From Clarireedia homoeocarpa (taxonomy: Eukaryota > Ascomycota > Leotiomycetes > Helotiales > Rutstroemiaceae), in the NCBI GenBank assembly GCA_001465935.1, contig LNKV01000020.1, forward strand, positions 62,001 to 126,000: a DNA stretch of 64,000 bases, written 5' to 3'. Shown piece after piece: positions 11,608 through 25,100 of this stretch (its first letter is position 1; each line of letters opens with the position of its first letter). The position numbers and the translations under genes are program-made. Below the pieces are notes generated by a model. It ran no database searches. It saw only the letters and a program-made list of their open reading frames with translations, and was not told the origin of the DNA.

Positions 11608-12812
11608 ATGGCGTCTCCTCAGCCAGGCCCAGGACCTATTAGGTTGCAACCGGGCCAGCAACCCACTCCAGAACAGATCCAGGCGATGCAAAGGAAACTT
11701 GCCCACGATGCTCAACAAGCTGGGATGACTGTACCGGAATTCGTAGAAAAACTAAAGGCGCAAGCAATGGCGCAACAACAGGCAGCACAGCGACAGGCAG
11801 CTCAGCAGCAGCAGCAGCAGCAGCAGCCCCAGCCGATTCTACCCGGCCCACCAAACCCAGCAGCTATTGCGCTTGCGAATTTCTTGAAGAGCCAGGATCT
11901 GAAGCCAAGGACATGTATCCTCAATGGTCAAAGGAAAGATATGTTCAAAGGTATGTTCAAGCTTTCGTCTTTTATAGTTTGTTAGTTAACACAGGTCTAC
12001 AGTCAAGCGTGCCCTGCGAGCCATTCAATCGCCTGCCTACGAAAAAGCCCGCAAGAAGAATCCACTTCTTCCAGAAATTACAGATCGCGCCTCCCTCGAA
12101 AATTGCTTCAAGCTCCTACCACTCTCGCTCCTCGCTTTGCGCGTCTCTAAAACTGATCCTCACGAAGGTCATGATCATGCGCCCGGCGCTCATAAAACTA
12201 AACGAGTTAAAGGACTTTGGACTGTGAAGATCGAGCAACAACAAGAATGCCGTGAAGATCTCCATTTCGTTTGGCTTTACGAAGGCGCACAGATCAAACA
12301 GAAGCTATACGCTGCCGGTGCCTTGGCCATCGTTTTTGCGATCGTCATGTTTCCATTGTGGCCAATGAAGTTGAGATTGGGTGTTTGGTATTTGAGTATG
12401 GGTTTGCTAGGACTTATTGGACTATTCTTTGTGATGGCGATATTCAGATTAATCCTATTTGGTATCACAATGTTTGTGGTGCCTCCAGGATTATGGTTAT
12501 ATCCCAACCTATTCGAGGATGTGGGATTCTTTGACAGTTTCAGACCACTATGGGGATGGCAACAGGTCTGTAACTTTTGTCCGTGATGGGAGATTGGAAG
12601 GCTAATTTTTTTCACAGGAGAAGAAAAAGGGCAAGAAGAAGTCCAAGTCCAGCAGTGGTTCTGCCAATGCTGGTGCAACAATGGCAGCAATGACAGGACA
12701 GCCACCTCCAGCTTCCGCCACAACTACAGGAGCAGCGCCGCAAATTTCAACTGGAGCGCCTTCTCAACGAGACCTCGCGCCAAAAATTGAGGAAATCTTG
12801 GATGATGAGTAA
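11608..12812 (+). CDS. SEC62: Sec62, ER post-translational translocation subunit
   Basis: Exons 11608-11950, 12003-12565 and 12618-12812 (introns 52 and 52 bp) encode 366 residues. Sec62 works with Sec63/Sec61 to import proteins into the ER after translation. The N-terminal cytosolic part has a Gln-rich tract (about residues 50-75). The conserved NFLKSQDLKPR / DMFKVKRALRAI segment then spans the first intron. Two membrane segments lie at about 216-235 and 244-274, separated by the short luminal loop MKLRLG. The conserved GLWLYPNLFEDVGFFDSF follows. The C-terminal tail has a Lys-rich patch (EKKKGKKKSK) and an acidic end (IEEILDDE). Length and order match fungal Sec62. Confidence 0.95.
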
Positions 12813-13659
12813 TGATTTGAGACATGGTTTGGCCTTGAGAGTATAGGTTGTAGCTGGTGTTGGAAGTCAACAGCGTTATCAAAAATGTATTTCTACAATG
12901 TGCGAACATGACAGGGAAAGCCCGTTTTCTTCTCACGTATTTCTATTTATAATACCTTTTCAGCAGACTTTTTTTGGTGCGTGAAGTTTGGCCTTGAATA
13001 CTGCCAGGAAATGCTATTGCTTATTATGGGATTTCGCCAAGTGGTGGAGCATTGCCATCATGTAGTGTCTCTATACCTCAGATTAGAGGTTAATGATATC
13101 TTTGAATGTGAAAATCCACATATCGTGGATCCGATGTTCTTTTATCTTTTGTCCGAGCTAGCTAATTGTCATTGTGATTGTGACTCAATGAATCTCAGAT
13201 GACTGTCACAATTCGGCACAAGCATTATCACCGTCATTTGATGACAACTATTGTCATTGCATACGAGTGTTGTTGGATATTTTGAGACTGTTTATATCAT
13301 TGAAAGCTCTTCTGCCACTAGAACATGGTATACCTTCAAGTCAAATTAATCCATCTACGGTGGCATGAACTGTAAGATTACAACTCTTGAAAATTGACAA
13401 TCAATGAGATTATAACCAATTATCATTGACGGCGTGCTGCATTTCCAAGAGAAGAACGCAAAGAAAAAAAGTCAATATCAGTTTACTCTAAATTCACTCT
13501 ACATCTACAGATAAGATCTTGTAATATTCTTTCTCTTTCCTAATCGTCGCACACCGCTGTGTCAAAACAAGAGTCTGCCGTACCAACACTGCACTGGATT
13601 TCGCCTCTATATAATCGTACAAAGCTCCCTAAGACTCTCCTCCCGGTAGCCAAAGAAGC
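12813..13659. other. Intergenic region
   Basis: About 850 bp, AT-rich. Around 13160-13260 there is a cluster of interleaved attgtcat/atgacaat words in both orientations that could form weak hairpins. No coding frame is convincing. Confidence 0.45.
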
Positions 13660-14679
13660 ATGGTGAGAAAACTCGAGCTCCGTACTCTCCTCCGCAAAGA
13701 AGTATCTAAAAGTATCCTCAAAATACCCCTCCGTCGCCAGAGACCACGCCAGCAGCAAGACAATCCCTCGGTAGTTTCACTGGCAGTAGTAGCCCCGACA
13801 GATTCTTATGAAACCACATTCCGTGGACTTTTCCCCGACGGCGAAAAGGACTTTGAAACGCCCGTGGAGAAACCGATACATGCGGATACAGATATCATTT
13901 CCTCTAAACGCTTTTCATCAAAAGAAAAATCGGAGATCAGAATTCAGATCGAAAATCTTCAGGAACAACTCCTTGAGGTCATCGCACGGTCTCATGAGAG
14001 TTCGGGTTCGCGTGCACAAGCGGTAAGAGAACGCGGTCGTTTAATAAGGAGGATTGAGGTGCTGGAGGCGAAGGAGAAGGTGCAGAGGGAGAATGCTCTG
14101 AGGGGTATGTATAGTATTTTCGTTGTTGCATCTTTGATTATTGATTAGTGTCGTACGAATTAAACTGAGGTTAACATCAATAGCCACAGGCAACCTTCCC
14201 GAACCCCTCTCCGGAGGCGAGAAAAAGCATATTCAGCAGGAGATAGAACGAGCGCAGAAAGCACTTGAGAGAAAAGTGGTCAGTCTTGTATTCATTTACT
14301 CCATTTTCTTTCTCGTTCCCGCACCAGGTGTACTTATACATACCAATGAACATCTCTAACCTAACCCTCTCCCTAGTCCACCAAACCCCTACGCAAAAGA
14401 CCCCTTGATGATGCACTCGCAGATCAAGATCCAGATGGCGAGACTAGACATCAGCTGGGTATGTCACTGAAGCGGCGGAAAATAGAGTATACGGGGAGAT
14501 GGGTGACGGAGGTTCGGCCGAAGTGGCCGGAGTTGAGGTATCAGACGTATGGGATGCAGAGAGTGAGGGGATTGCTGTTGGCGGGTGCGGGGGAGGAGCA
14601 AAAAAAGTGGATAGAGAGGTGGTTGAGGGGTTTGGATAGGGGGAAGGCGAAAGGAAAGGCGGTGGAAGTGGTTAGGTGA
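13660..14679 (+). CDS. Conserved-looking protein of unknown function, basic N-terminus and coiled coil
   Basis: Exons 13660-14104, 14184-14278 and 14377-14679 (introns 79 and 98 bp; the second ends CCTAACCCTCTCCCTAG) encode 280 residues. The first 35 residues are strongly basic with spaced hydrophobics and no acidic cluster, consistent with a mitochondrial presequence. Residues about 90-185 are heptad-like and charged (IQIENLQEQLLEVI and IRRIEVLEAKEKVQ), probably a coiled coil that spans the first splice. The C-terminal third has a compact WVTEVRPKWPELRYQTYG motif and a GAGEEQKKWIERWLRG helix. At the first acceptor, AG at 14183 or six bases later would both keep frame. The family is not recognised. 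Confidence 0.75.
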
Positions 14680-16325
14680 TGGAGTTTGGTTCGTTTTCTG
14701 GAGGTGCGGGTGTTGATGGCGCTGGCTGGCTAGTAGTGCATATTGTTAATTTGTGCGATTTTTGCTTCTTCTTGTTTTCGATATATATTCAAGATGGTAT
14801 ATCCCATTACGATTCTTGTTGTCGTTGTCTAGTGACTCACTGGTGTCATTCTTGTCATCGCCAATAATGCCAATGGCAACCACTGAAGTGCTTGTCGTCA
14901 TCTCCTCCATCTTTCTTCTGCTCTCACTCAGGCGTCCAGTAATCTGTGACCAGTGAGATATGACTGCCGTGCTTGATTCTCAGTCTCACGTCCCTCTCTC
15001 CCTCCCCTAACAAATAACCACAATTACCGTACACACACAGATCTATGAATCAACGAACGCATCCCCCGATGCTAGTATCATCCTCCAAGGAATCCACATT
15101 ATCTCAGCTCCATAGAACTTACCCATAAGTTTGCCTATCCCCTACATTTTGCCTCGAATACAGTATATCTGGCGTCATCCGCGCAGCCTCCATTTTCAAT
15201 ACTTCGTACTGTCATCCTGTTGCTGAACGAACCCCTTACCAGCATCCGCTTAATCCCCACTATCCCTAGCTAACGACATCACATCGACTTTCAAATTGTT
15301 TGTCCAGTCAAAGTCAAAGCAAAAGACGGAGTGAGATTTTAGGGTCCATCGAGGATATATTGACGGGTCTAGATTGGAGAGAGAAGAGGAGGAGAAGGAG
15401 GGAAAGAAGTTTGTTCGAGGCCCTGAGGTTATCCTTCGGCACGAAAAAAAAAAGGAATAGAGTGGCTACTAAATACCAAGGGGCTAACTCGGTGCATTCC
15501 AAGCGTAGTGACAAAGTAGGATTACTATTAGTACGCATATTCAAGAGTAGAATTTGGAACGGGAAGAAAGCAAGAAAAGCAAAGTATGTTAGCAATCAAT
15601 TATGAAGAGAAAGGGTGGGGGAGGAGCAAAGGATTATTAGTGCGTGAAGAGGAGCTGGATATATGCCATTAAGAGACATGGCATAGCACTTTTATTAGAC
15701 AGGACCTGATATTCTTGAATGTCTGTCTTTGGATAGATAATGGCGCACATTAAAGTGAATCTATTTCAGGCGTAACTAATTCCGACACTTTGGGAGGAAA
15801 TGGACCTAAGCTTTACTGCGCTTGATTTAATGATTAATCAAATAACGTAAGGGTATTATCTTTAAGTAGAGACTTTCAAGGAGAGAAGATTGAGAAATGA
15901 GGTAAATGACTACCTGGAATATGCATTGTATTTACATCAAATCAAATCGTGCAGTGTCAGCATAACTTGTCCAAGACATCTGCGTGACGAAATATAGCTC
16001 AGCAGCATCAATGACGGTGTGTAAATAGATCTATTCATTTCAACGAAGGGCAGCCATTTGATTTCAATTAATAGAAATTGAACTCTCACCATATTTCTTT
16101 CCATGTGACGCGAGGCAGCCTTATACCCTTTGCTTTATTGCAGAAGATTAGGTAGTTCAATAAATATCTTGACGAGAAAGTATTGCACTTTTGGCATAGA
16201 ACTCTATACAAATACATTGATATTATGGCATGCATAAGCTATATTCATATAATGTGCCTCCGTGAACTGCCCCTCCCTCCATTCCACCATCTTCCTGGAA
16301 AACACTCTCCACCAAAACAGCCAGC
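14680..16325. other. Gene-poor intergenic region
   Basis: About 1.6 kb with nothing convincing. The longest frame (15300-15605, +) begins at a non-ATG codon and is Arg/Lys-rich low complexity. Convergent gene ends flank the stretch. Confidence 0.5.
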
Positions 16326-18782
16326 CTACTGCACCCCCCAATCATTATCATCCGCAACATCATAATCGATATCCTCCCTCGAATCCCTCTGATCGTTCGC
16401 ACCACCCACCCCACCATTCCCATGAGCCGGACTCGAATCATCCGCCATCACATCACCCTCCTCATCTTCCATTTTCGTGTTGGTAGAGGTAGCTGCGTCG
16501 GGTTTCGATAGGTTGACGGGCGGCAGCGGGGTCTGTATCCACGAGAGTTCAACTTTACCCACGGAGGGGATTTCACCGTTCGGGATATTATACATGAATT
16601 TCTCGGCTGTATGGCGGTCTTTGAAGGTTATGTGGCAGTGAGTGGGTGTGGCGACTAGGTCGGTGTATTCTCCGATGCCCTAGGGGTTGAATGTTAGTAA
16701 ACGGAACGCGAGTTGGTATTATATATAGTCTATCACCGACAGGATTGAAATAGATGGAATGGGCCAAAGCTTACCAAAAGATACTGTCTTAGACTCTCAT
16801 CAGTATCCGGGTTCGTGAAGTCCACACCCGTGACTGCGATTTTCTTCGGACGGTTATCAAGATTATATCGACCTTGAGCACCTCCAAACGGCGTACCACC
16901 GCGACCTCTAAAGCCACCTCGTGAACCACGTGGAGCAGTGAAACCTCTTCCTCTGTAACCCCCACGTCCACGACCTCGACCACCGCCCCAAGATGAGTCA
17001 TCTGTAAGGGCATTATCAAGACCCGGTAGACCTAGTGAATGAGCTTCCGCTTCCAGCGCAGCTAACTGCTTCTTCAGAATCTCTGTTTGAGACGTTGGTG
17101 CAGGAACTGAAGAGCCATCTTCTGCTTTTAGCCCGGGGGATGCGGATTTCCCAGTTTTAGCAGCAATTTTTTCCATTAGCTTCCTCTTTTCCTCGGCCTG
17201 ACTTCTTAGAAGTTCTTCTTGGCGCTTCTCTAATTCCTTTCGCGCAGCTTCCATCTCCTGCTTCTTTTTCATTTTTTCCTCATGGGCCTTTTGTACTTCT
17301 TGCTGTTTTCGTGTGAACTCCTCGATGTCAATCTGAGGCTCTGAAGTCGCTCTAGCGGGTGCTGAAGTTGATGTTCCACTCTTAGCAGCACCATTGGTAG
17401 CTGTCGCATTTGCTGGTGGTTGCGGAAGGGCTTCAGGATTTGTGTACCAATAAACCTTAACAAATCTGTTGTCGAAGATAACTTTCGGCGAACTGTATGC
17501 GGCTTTTGCAACGTTCCAATCATCGAATGTAACTAGCGCCAATCTCTTGTATGGTCGCATGGAGACCTCTTTGATACTTCCAAATTGCGAAAAGAAATCC
17601 CGGACAGCTTCCTCCGTAAACTTATCTTCTGGGATCTGCTCTACTACAATTGTAGTGTTGCTCTTATCGAAGTTAGGTCTGTCAGAGGAGAATTCCGACC
17701 TTCTACCTCTGCCAGTATTCCCTTGTCCGCCTCTCCCTGAGAAATGCCCTCTGCCACGTCCCATGCCCCGGTCATTGCCACGGTTGTTTTCGAAATTATT
17801 GTAGGGTCTTGCTTCCGGCGCATTGCCATTGTGCATCTCGATACCAGTCATGAGTGTCGCATTACTTGGATCATACTCGTCGCCTGCCTTTCCAGCACCT
17901 CCAGGCACATAAATTGAGTCCTGTCCATGCTCAAACATACAAGCGTTACCCCGCGCGCAAAATCCCTTTTGATCGTAGTCCCTGCATATCTGTTTCCTTG
18001 GCGCCATATGATTCGGCGCCGCTCTAGGTGGTGGTGATCCGGAGGGTTGGAATCCAGGCATTCCAGGAAACGGCATGCCTACAGCTTGCATTGCTAGGAT
18101 GGCCGCCATTGGGTTGTTTGGGTCGAAAGGAGGCATACCAGGCGGCGGACTTGGCATACCGGGCATAAATGGTGGTTGTTGCATTTGCATGTGCTGCGGG
18201 CGACCTTGAAAACCTCCTCTACCGTTGCCGTGATTATCATAATTCCCTCGTCCTTGCCCACCACCCCTCCGCGGTTGCTTGAAAGCTCGCCCATTTTGGT
18301 CGCCGCCACCCATGTAAGGCTGTGTGTCTCCATCACCACGTACGTCATTGTATGTGCGTTTTCGAGAGCCATTCTGAGGTCCAGCAGGTGCTCCCATAAC
18401 CGGGGGATTGAAAGCTTGCGCCGAAGGTCCAGTAGGTGGGATAAATGGCTGAGTAGGGCCGCGAGGTGGAGCGGCGCCAGGTAGGTATGACTTATATTGA
18501 ATTGCGTCAAAAACATCTTGTACGAATATGGACGAATCTTCTTTCAAAAAGTCAGGTATTTCAGCTTCGCATAGCTGTCGAACAGTATTGACATCTCCAT
18601 CGTGGCGCAATAAGGCAAGAACATAATCAGCAAGAACATCAGCGTCTGCATCAGAACTGGAATTGTGTTAGCCGGCAAGTTTCAATTTCTATTGTATGGC
18701 GTTGGAGTGGTACACACGTATTTTCGAGTCTTTTCACAATCCACTTCTTCAATTCTGGCGAATCCTCCTCAGAGAACAACAT
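16326..18782 (-). CDS. RBM26/27-like RNA-binding protein (PWI-like, CCCH zinc finger, RRM)
   Basis: Exons 18782-18718, 18656-16775 and 16679-16326 (introns 61 and 95 bp) encode 766 residues. Order: N-terminal PWI-like helical domain (about 1-75; ELKKWIVKRLENTSDADADV opens it). A Pro/Gly/Arg-rich linker follows. A CX8CX5CX3H zinc finger begins at about residue 246 (CRDYDQKGFCARGNACMFEH). RGG/GRGRG boxes come next, then an RRM at about 352-425 (TTIVVEQIPEDKFTEEAVRD). A long coiled coil (KKKQEMEAARKELEKRQEEL) precedes a second RGG block. A degenerate second RRM is split by the last intron (AVTGVDFTNPDTDESLRQYL then GIGEY). This is the RBM26/27 layout (S. pombe Rmn1), linked to nuclear RNA surveillance and 3' processing. 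It has an acidic C-terminus. Confidence 0.88.
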
Positions 18783-19321
18783 TGTGACTGTAGTTTTGAT
18801 CGGCAATCCGAAGTCGCTCAGTGTACATTTATTTCGGTATCCCGCCGTTGATGTAGGATAATTATTTGCTGCTTGCGAAATACATTTGGACTTTGCAGAA
18901 CAGTTCAGAATCGCGAATTATTTTAGAGAACGCGAAAGGTTGCGATGTGGTCCGTGCATTACGGTGCAGGCTGTAAAACTGGGCAAGATGAGACCACACA
19001 ATGTAAGCGAAAGAAGTTGGTTAATCCACATGTTCCTGTGCATGAAAACAGCGAAGCTTTATATTTTATCTGTGAGCAAGCAGCGTCTTCGAGTCGATGA
19101 AGCTGACAGTCACTGTACCTTGTACTAGAACTTCCACCATAGTTACTACCTTTGACAGGTTACCCAATAATGAATAGATCTGTAGAGCAGTGCACCCAGT
19201 GGTATGCTGCTATTCAACGATCTATATCTATATCTCTAGCTGTCTATTTTTTCATGTTAAACTTATATCCTTCATCTATGTATCTTTATATGGCTCACTA
19301 AATACAACCATACATCATTCA
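18783..19321. promoter_or_regulatory. Intergenic region upstream of the RBM26/27-like gene
   Basis: 539 bp between two genes on the minus strand. It should contain the promoter of the 18782 gene and the 3' end of the mannosidase gene. The frame at 18886-19128 has no recognisable content. Confidence 0.4.
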
Positions 19322-22176
19322 TCAAGCATTAGCCCCGAAGCGTTCATCATCTGTTCTTCTGTTCGTTCCATTTGGAGTCCAAGGCTCCAATGAATCCTCA
19401 TGAGCATTCGGAACAGGATGCGTATCTACTTTGATCACAGGCACCTTCTTTCTTTGATCCTCATCTCTGGCCTGTACACTGCCTGTCTCACTCTCTGGGG
19501 ACTCTGATCTCTTCGGAGTCCCATCCAAAGCAGCCCGCCTGAATGGCCATAACTTTCTCCCAAAACTCGTTCTAACTATGACCACTCCCCCCTTAGCATG
19601 GTAAACGGCTTCAACTCTCTTTTCTTGATCCTCTGTGCCAACTTTGCTTGCCGCAATCTTCCTTCGCCGCCAAAACCAGAAGCCAACAGCACCCAAAGTG
19701 GAACCAATAACCGCACCCATTATTGCAAAACCTATCCTCTTCATTGTGTCTTTCCTCCTTTCTCTACCACTCATATCTCCCGAACTCGGAGCTGTGGGCA
19801 CAGGAGCTAGAATGCTACTAGGACTCACATCATCACTGACCACACTGGCAGGACTCGGCGGTACAGGGCCAGTTGTCCAATTCGCGGGATTAGGCCCAAG
19901 AACAAAATCCATCGTTCCACCATTTGCGAAGATATCCTCCCATGTAAGCCATGATTTATTCCAAGATTCACCATTAACTTTCAGGGACTGAACATAGAAA
20001 GAGGAGTCAGATCCATTTCTAGTTGTCATTGCAAGTTGCTTTCCATTGCCGAGCGATATAGTTAAGTTTGCGAACCATGGACTGCCGATTAAGAAAGTTG
20101 TTTGCCCGACCATGGGATACAGTCCAAGTATATTCCAAATCAGCCAAGATTCCATTGCTCCACCATCACTATTTCCAGGAAGTCCGGAGGGACCAGGTGA
20201 GTAGTAGGTCTTAGCAATGTAGCGAGACTGCTTGACGCTCAAGTCTTGTCTTCCTACATAATTATACAGGTAAGGAGTAGTGAATGACGGTTCGTTGCCT
20301 GGGTTAAAGATCGTATTGTTGAATGCGGCCGAGCGCCCCGAAGTGTTGATCCCGGGTTTAAACATTGTATCAAGGCGATCAACAAATCTTGAACGCCCAC
20401 CTGACAATGCGATAAGTGTATCCATGTCGTGGTGAACATTGAACGAATACTCCCATGGCAGTGCCTCGTAGTATGCATCGCGCCAATAACATCCACCGCA
20501 TGAAAGGGGATCTTGTTTGATAAAACCTTTAGCGTTACGTGGAACAAGAAAGCCACTGAACCCAAGAGATGTGGTATCTGGATTCCAATGGTTTTTCCAA
20601 TTCCGAGATCTACCCAGGTACTTCTTTGCGTCGTCATCAAGGCCCAAGCCAGACGCAACCTGATAGACCGAGAAATCGTTGAAAGCGTATTCCACCGCTC
20701 GACTGACTGCTCGTCCATATTTTGGAGTGATGTATCCAAGTTTCAGCCAGTCAGGAAGTGCACCTCGTCCCTCTTTAGTTGAGGAAGAGGGGTCTCTGGG
20801 GTCATTATTGTTTACTGGCACAACTTCGGCATCCTTTACCATAGCTTGATATCCTGCAGTCCAATTTACTGCCCCGCGCACTCCTTTTACATATGCATCA
20901 GCTAGTACATTGTCCGAATTGGATCCACCTTGCGAGGCGCCGTTGAAATTCGAGGATCTGGCGTCAGGCATATATCCTTCGAAACGAAAGATATCGATCA
21001 GTGATCGAATATACTCTTCATAAACCACGGGCTGGAGAATATGAAGTAGTGAAAATGTGCATCGGAAGAGATCCCAGGTCGTAAACGTATCGTCATAGTA
21101 CGGTTCAGTCGATGTCCATAATGGGTTTTCTCCAGTGCGGTTGGACGGCAATAAGTGCATAAAGTACAACGAACTGTAAAGCAGTTGTAGATTCGTTTTA
21201 TTTGTTTCTGTTGTTGTGACTTTGGAAAGCACTTCGTTGTTCCATACCTTCTTGGCATTGCTGGTCAAGGTTGACAAGGTGCTTCCTGAAGGGATTTGAG
21301 AATTGACGTTATCGCATGCTTGAGCTGAAGAAATAAAGGAAATCCCAACTCGAGAGGAAACAGCCGTGGTATTGAAACTGAATACGGCTCCCAATCGAGT
21401 TGTGGAGACAGCAGTTTTGTCTGTGCTATACTTAGCGATAGTACTTCCGTTGGATGCAGTGCCGATAAACGTCTTAGCATTTGCAGAACTGTCAAAATAT
21501 CCACAGAAATAAATCCTCCATTCCGGCGCTCGGTTCCAACCATTGTTATAGTCACCAAACCCTTCATAATGGCCATCATCCGAAATCGAAATATTACCCC
21601 CAAGGTAGTGCTGCGAAAGATTTTGTCCTCTGTACGACTCTAGTACATGCGAGACATCCACAACAACATTTGGCGTGCCTTTCCCCTCTGGAAAGGTATA
21701 TTGATAAAATCCTGCACGACTCGTTGCCCCCAACTCAACTGTGATACTACTACCTAGAGAGGACTTATAGTAACCCACAGTAGATACGTCAGGTGATGCG
21801 CGAGTATCATTCAGATTTACTAATGGATTGGCAATATCTCCAAGGTGTGGCATTTGAGAGACAACACCGTATTTCGGGGCTCCTCCCGTTCCACTCTCAT
21901 GCATCATGGAGAAGCCGGTGAAGTTCCCGGTCAGTCCCATTCCGGAATACTGATCGCTTCCGGTATACATGTCTGGTCCAATTTTGACCATACCAAAGGG
22001 CATGCAGACTCCGGGGAAGTTGTTCCCGCCACCGGCTTCTCCATTCTTTAGAGGTTAGCTGGGTTTCTTGCATTGATCGCATGTATACTGACTGAGGTGA
22101 GAACATATTGTGACAGATCCGCAGACTGGGCTGCTACACATGTTACTAGCCCGATGAGGGTCGTGTAGAGATACAT
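19322..22176 (-). CDS. GH92 family alpha-1,2-mannosidase, membrane-anchored
   Basis: Exons 22176-22093 and 22045-19322, with a 47-bp intron (GTCAGT...CTAAC...AAAG), encode 935 residues. Glycoside hydrolase family 92 enzymes are calcium-dependent exo-mannosidases. A signal peptide (MYLYTTLIGLVTCVAAQSA) precedes the family opening GGGNNFPGVCMPFGMVKIGP. Family motifs follow: TTWDLFRC, a GYMPDARSS..GGSNSDNVLADAYVKG block, and GGAMESWLIWNILGLYPMVG. Many N-x-S/T sequons are present. Unusually, the C-terminus has a transmembrane helix (IGFAIMGAVIGSTLGAVGFW) followed by WRRRK and a charged roughly 100-residue tail with DTHPVPNAHEDSLEPWTPN. This implies a type I cell-surface or vacuolar enzyme rather than a freely secreted one. 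Substrate linkage is inferred from the family. Confidence 0.92.
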
Positions 22177-25100
22177 TAAGAGTTTGAGAAAGATTCGACG
22201 AGGAGGAGTGTTAGTGTGCGGAATCCCATCATTAAAGCTTCATCGGTACTGTGATGATCGAATCAAGAATGGATCAAGATGCGCATATCACCATGCGAGC
22301 ACGAATAGTAGGGTCCTACTTCCTGTTGTACGGAGTTCACATGTATGATCGAACACGACTTCAACGGAGTGACATGCTCGGATCGGGGTCGTTAATATGA
22401 GTCGAGATAGCTTTAGTGGGATGTTGTGTTCGTACTCTGGGTCGTAGAATCGGCAGTCGAGCTAATTATATGATGATTCACGCAGGCTGTGCGGGTATTC
22501 AATGAGTGAAATGCCAGGGCCAGAGAACGATGAGAACTCGACAAAGGAAGTGTAACGAAAGCAGTGAAAAGCCATTAACAGACAAGCCCAAACACAAGGG
22601 CCAAGCAAAGTATAAAATACAGACGAACATTCGCGACTTCCTCACGAGACTGCCCCCAAGTCTTCTATAAATTTTTGCCCTAAACTCGGCGAGACTTAGG
22701 GGTCCTGTCATCCTCACAGCAAAACCAGCAGATCCTACACCAAAAGGAGTCCGGCGTAGCCTGCACATCCCAAGTGACAAGCTTCCGGGGAAGATGCGCA
22801 CAGATGAGCCACCATCGATCATCTGAACAGCAGCCCCCAATTTTCACACGATACGAAGCTCAGCGTACCATCGGGCGACGGGTTTGTCATGAGATGAGCC
22901 AATTATCATCGAACAATCACATCCAGCTTCTATTCTCCCCTTGAGGGATTTATTCATTCCTTGCAAGCGGCGAGTCTCTATCTAAAATAAGCTTTTCGTG
23001 CAGCGTTATCCATGAACCCAGCCACAACCGAAATCTCCTGAACGGACTAATCACAGCTTACATAGTAGATGTTTCAGAGGGGAAACATGCAATTCTAGCT
23101 TCAGGGTTCGTGTTGCTGCATTACTAGAAGAAACGGCCAGTTGTATCTTACTTGTACATCGCCATGGTGACTTTCTTGCTTCCATTAGACCGACATACCA
23201 ACAGACTGCTTTTAAATGTGAATGCCGCTGCGCTTTTGAACTCGGCATGGGAAAGATGTGCTGTGCTGTGCTGTACTGTGCTGTACTGTGCCGCGCTATA
23301 TTGTTGGTTCCTATTTCCACCACTACATCAGCAGATTCTTATTACCTCATTTTTTACCTCATTTTTCACCTCAGCTCATCATCGGCTATTCCGATAATAT
23401 ACACCCCCAAACAGTTGTTCAATGAGCGCAGCCCGTAATAAACACGTCGAATCGAAGCCCCAAATCTATGTTCGGTAACACATCAAACATCAGAGGAGAT
23501 ACAGCAAAACCTCGCTATAAATACATGTAAACAGGAAATCAAAACATATCAAATCTAATTTAATAAGGGTCACGTTGTGGGCTGCGTTTGTTGTTTTGAA
23601 TCGCTTGGGCCTCGCCCGAACGTGCGAAAGCTGGAGTACAGTAAGTAGGTAAGTTTACAGGCTTCGAAACACAGAACGGGATGAACAATCGATCATTCTC
23701 TGAAGCTTATTTGTCAATAGACGGGCACAATGTGCAGCAGAGTTAGGACAGGATTTCGAGTCAATTATACCACAAATGCAACATCATCCAGGACGATCTC
23801 GTCCTCTCCGACTACCCTTCTGATCTTCTGATCTTCTGATCTTCCACGGAAAGGGGAATTCCCATGCCACCAACACTATCTAACCAACAACTAGTAAGTA
23901 GCCGACCAGCATCCATTCCTTGGATGTAGTACAAGGACGGGTAAGACAGCAACATCACATCACGTGTGTATCAGATAGAACTCCCGCGCCTCATCTGTGC
24001 CATTTGGCTGAGTGTGAAAACCAATTACAACATCCTGTTTCATTCTGAATCGAGGATAAAGGATGACAATAACAGCCACACGTCTCAAGCGGTAACGATT
24101 GCGAGATACACGATTGCCCCCTCCCGTGTCGTACGCAGATACAGTACATTCTGCGCCGGTTATTGTTATCTTACGGCATCAAAAAATCCTTCGCATATCA
24201 ACAGCATTCCTTCCAATCTTACTTCTGGGGCATTGTCGGATACGGATGACGATAATGTTGTGCCACCATCGATCAATGATTGAATGAATGATTTGCGCCT
24301 AGGTAGCAGCAGCATGTTATGTTATGTGTTGATCATGGCGTGCAGCCGTCGCAATCACTCGTCACACCCATGCATTAACTGTTGGCTCGTCACATGTTGT
24401 TGAGGTTACTTACTCTTCAGTGCACGGATTGCCCGCCAAATAAGTGCGAAGTGCGCAATGCGCAATGATCGTGCATGAAAACATGGCTACCTGGTAGAAG
24501 TCCGGTAGAAGTCCAGGTACGGGATATACTACTGTAAGGTACAAGTAGTAAGTAGTACTCAGGTACTCAACTTCGTACACATCGGTGTCGATCTCCCATC
24601 CCACCAGTGGTCCGTCCCGTTTAGTTCTACTCGTCTACTCGTCTACTCGCCTTGTATTGTACAGCCTCATCCACATCCGTATCACCAAAATCCTATGTAT
24701 CCATCCAGCCTTCCCAGATTCTTTCCCCTTCAATCCTTCTAATCCTGCCATCGGGGGTACTTGGGCTCTCCCGAGGGGCACTCTAGGATTTCTGGGGGTG
24801 GCACACATTATTTCTATAAAAAAATTTACCAAGTCTCTAGCTAAGTTAAAGGTTACTCAATAAATTTACCCGCCCAACGGATCCCCTCAAGGTCGGCTCT
24901 AGCGGTCTTCCCCAACTTCCCAGAACCAACCATCTGGCGCCAACAGCAAGAACCTGCGAAGGTGATGGGTCATATCACAAGAATTATGAGCCTCTCAATG
25001 CACGTATTACCCGCTGCGAAGAAACCCCAATCTTGCGTAGACAGAACATGACACGACCTAGAACGAACTTAGAGAGAGAGAGTGTGTGTGTGTGTCTGTG

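Noticed and set aside
15300..15605. Lys/Arg-rich plus-strand frame
   Set aside because: Starts at TTG, lacks an ATG near its beginning and is low complexity.
22499..22840. 113-codon minus-strand frame in the 22-25 kb gap
   Set aside because: No family motif, no splice partner, and no neighbouring frame that continues it.
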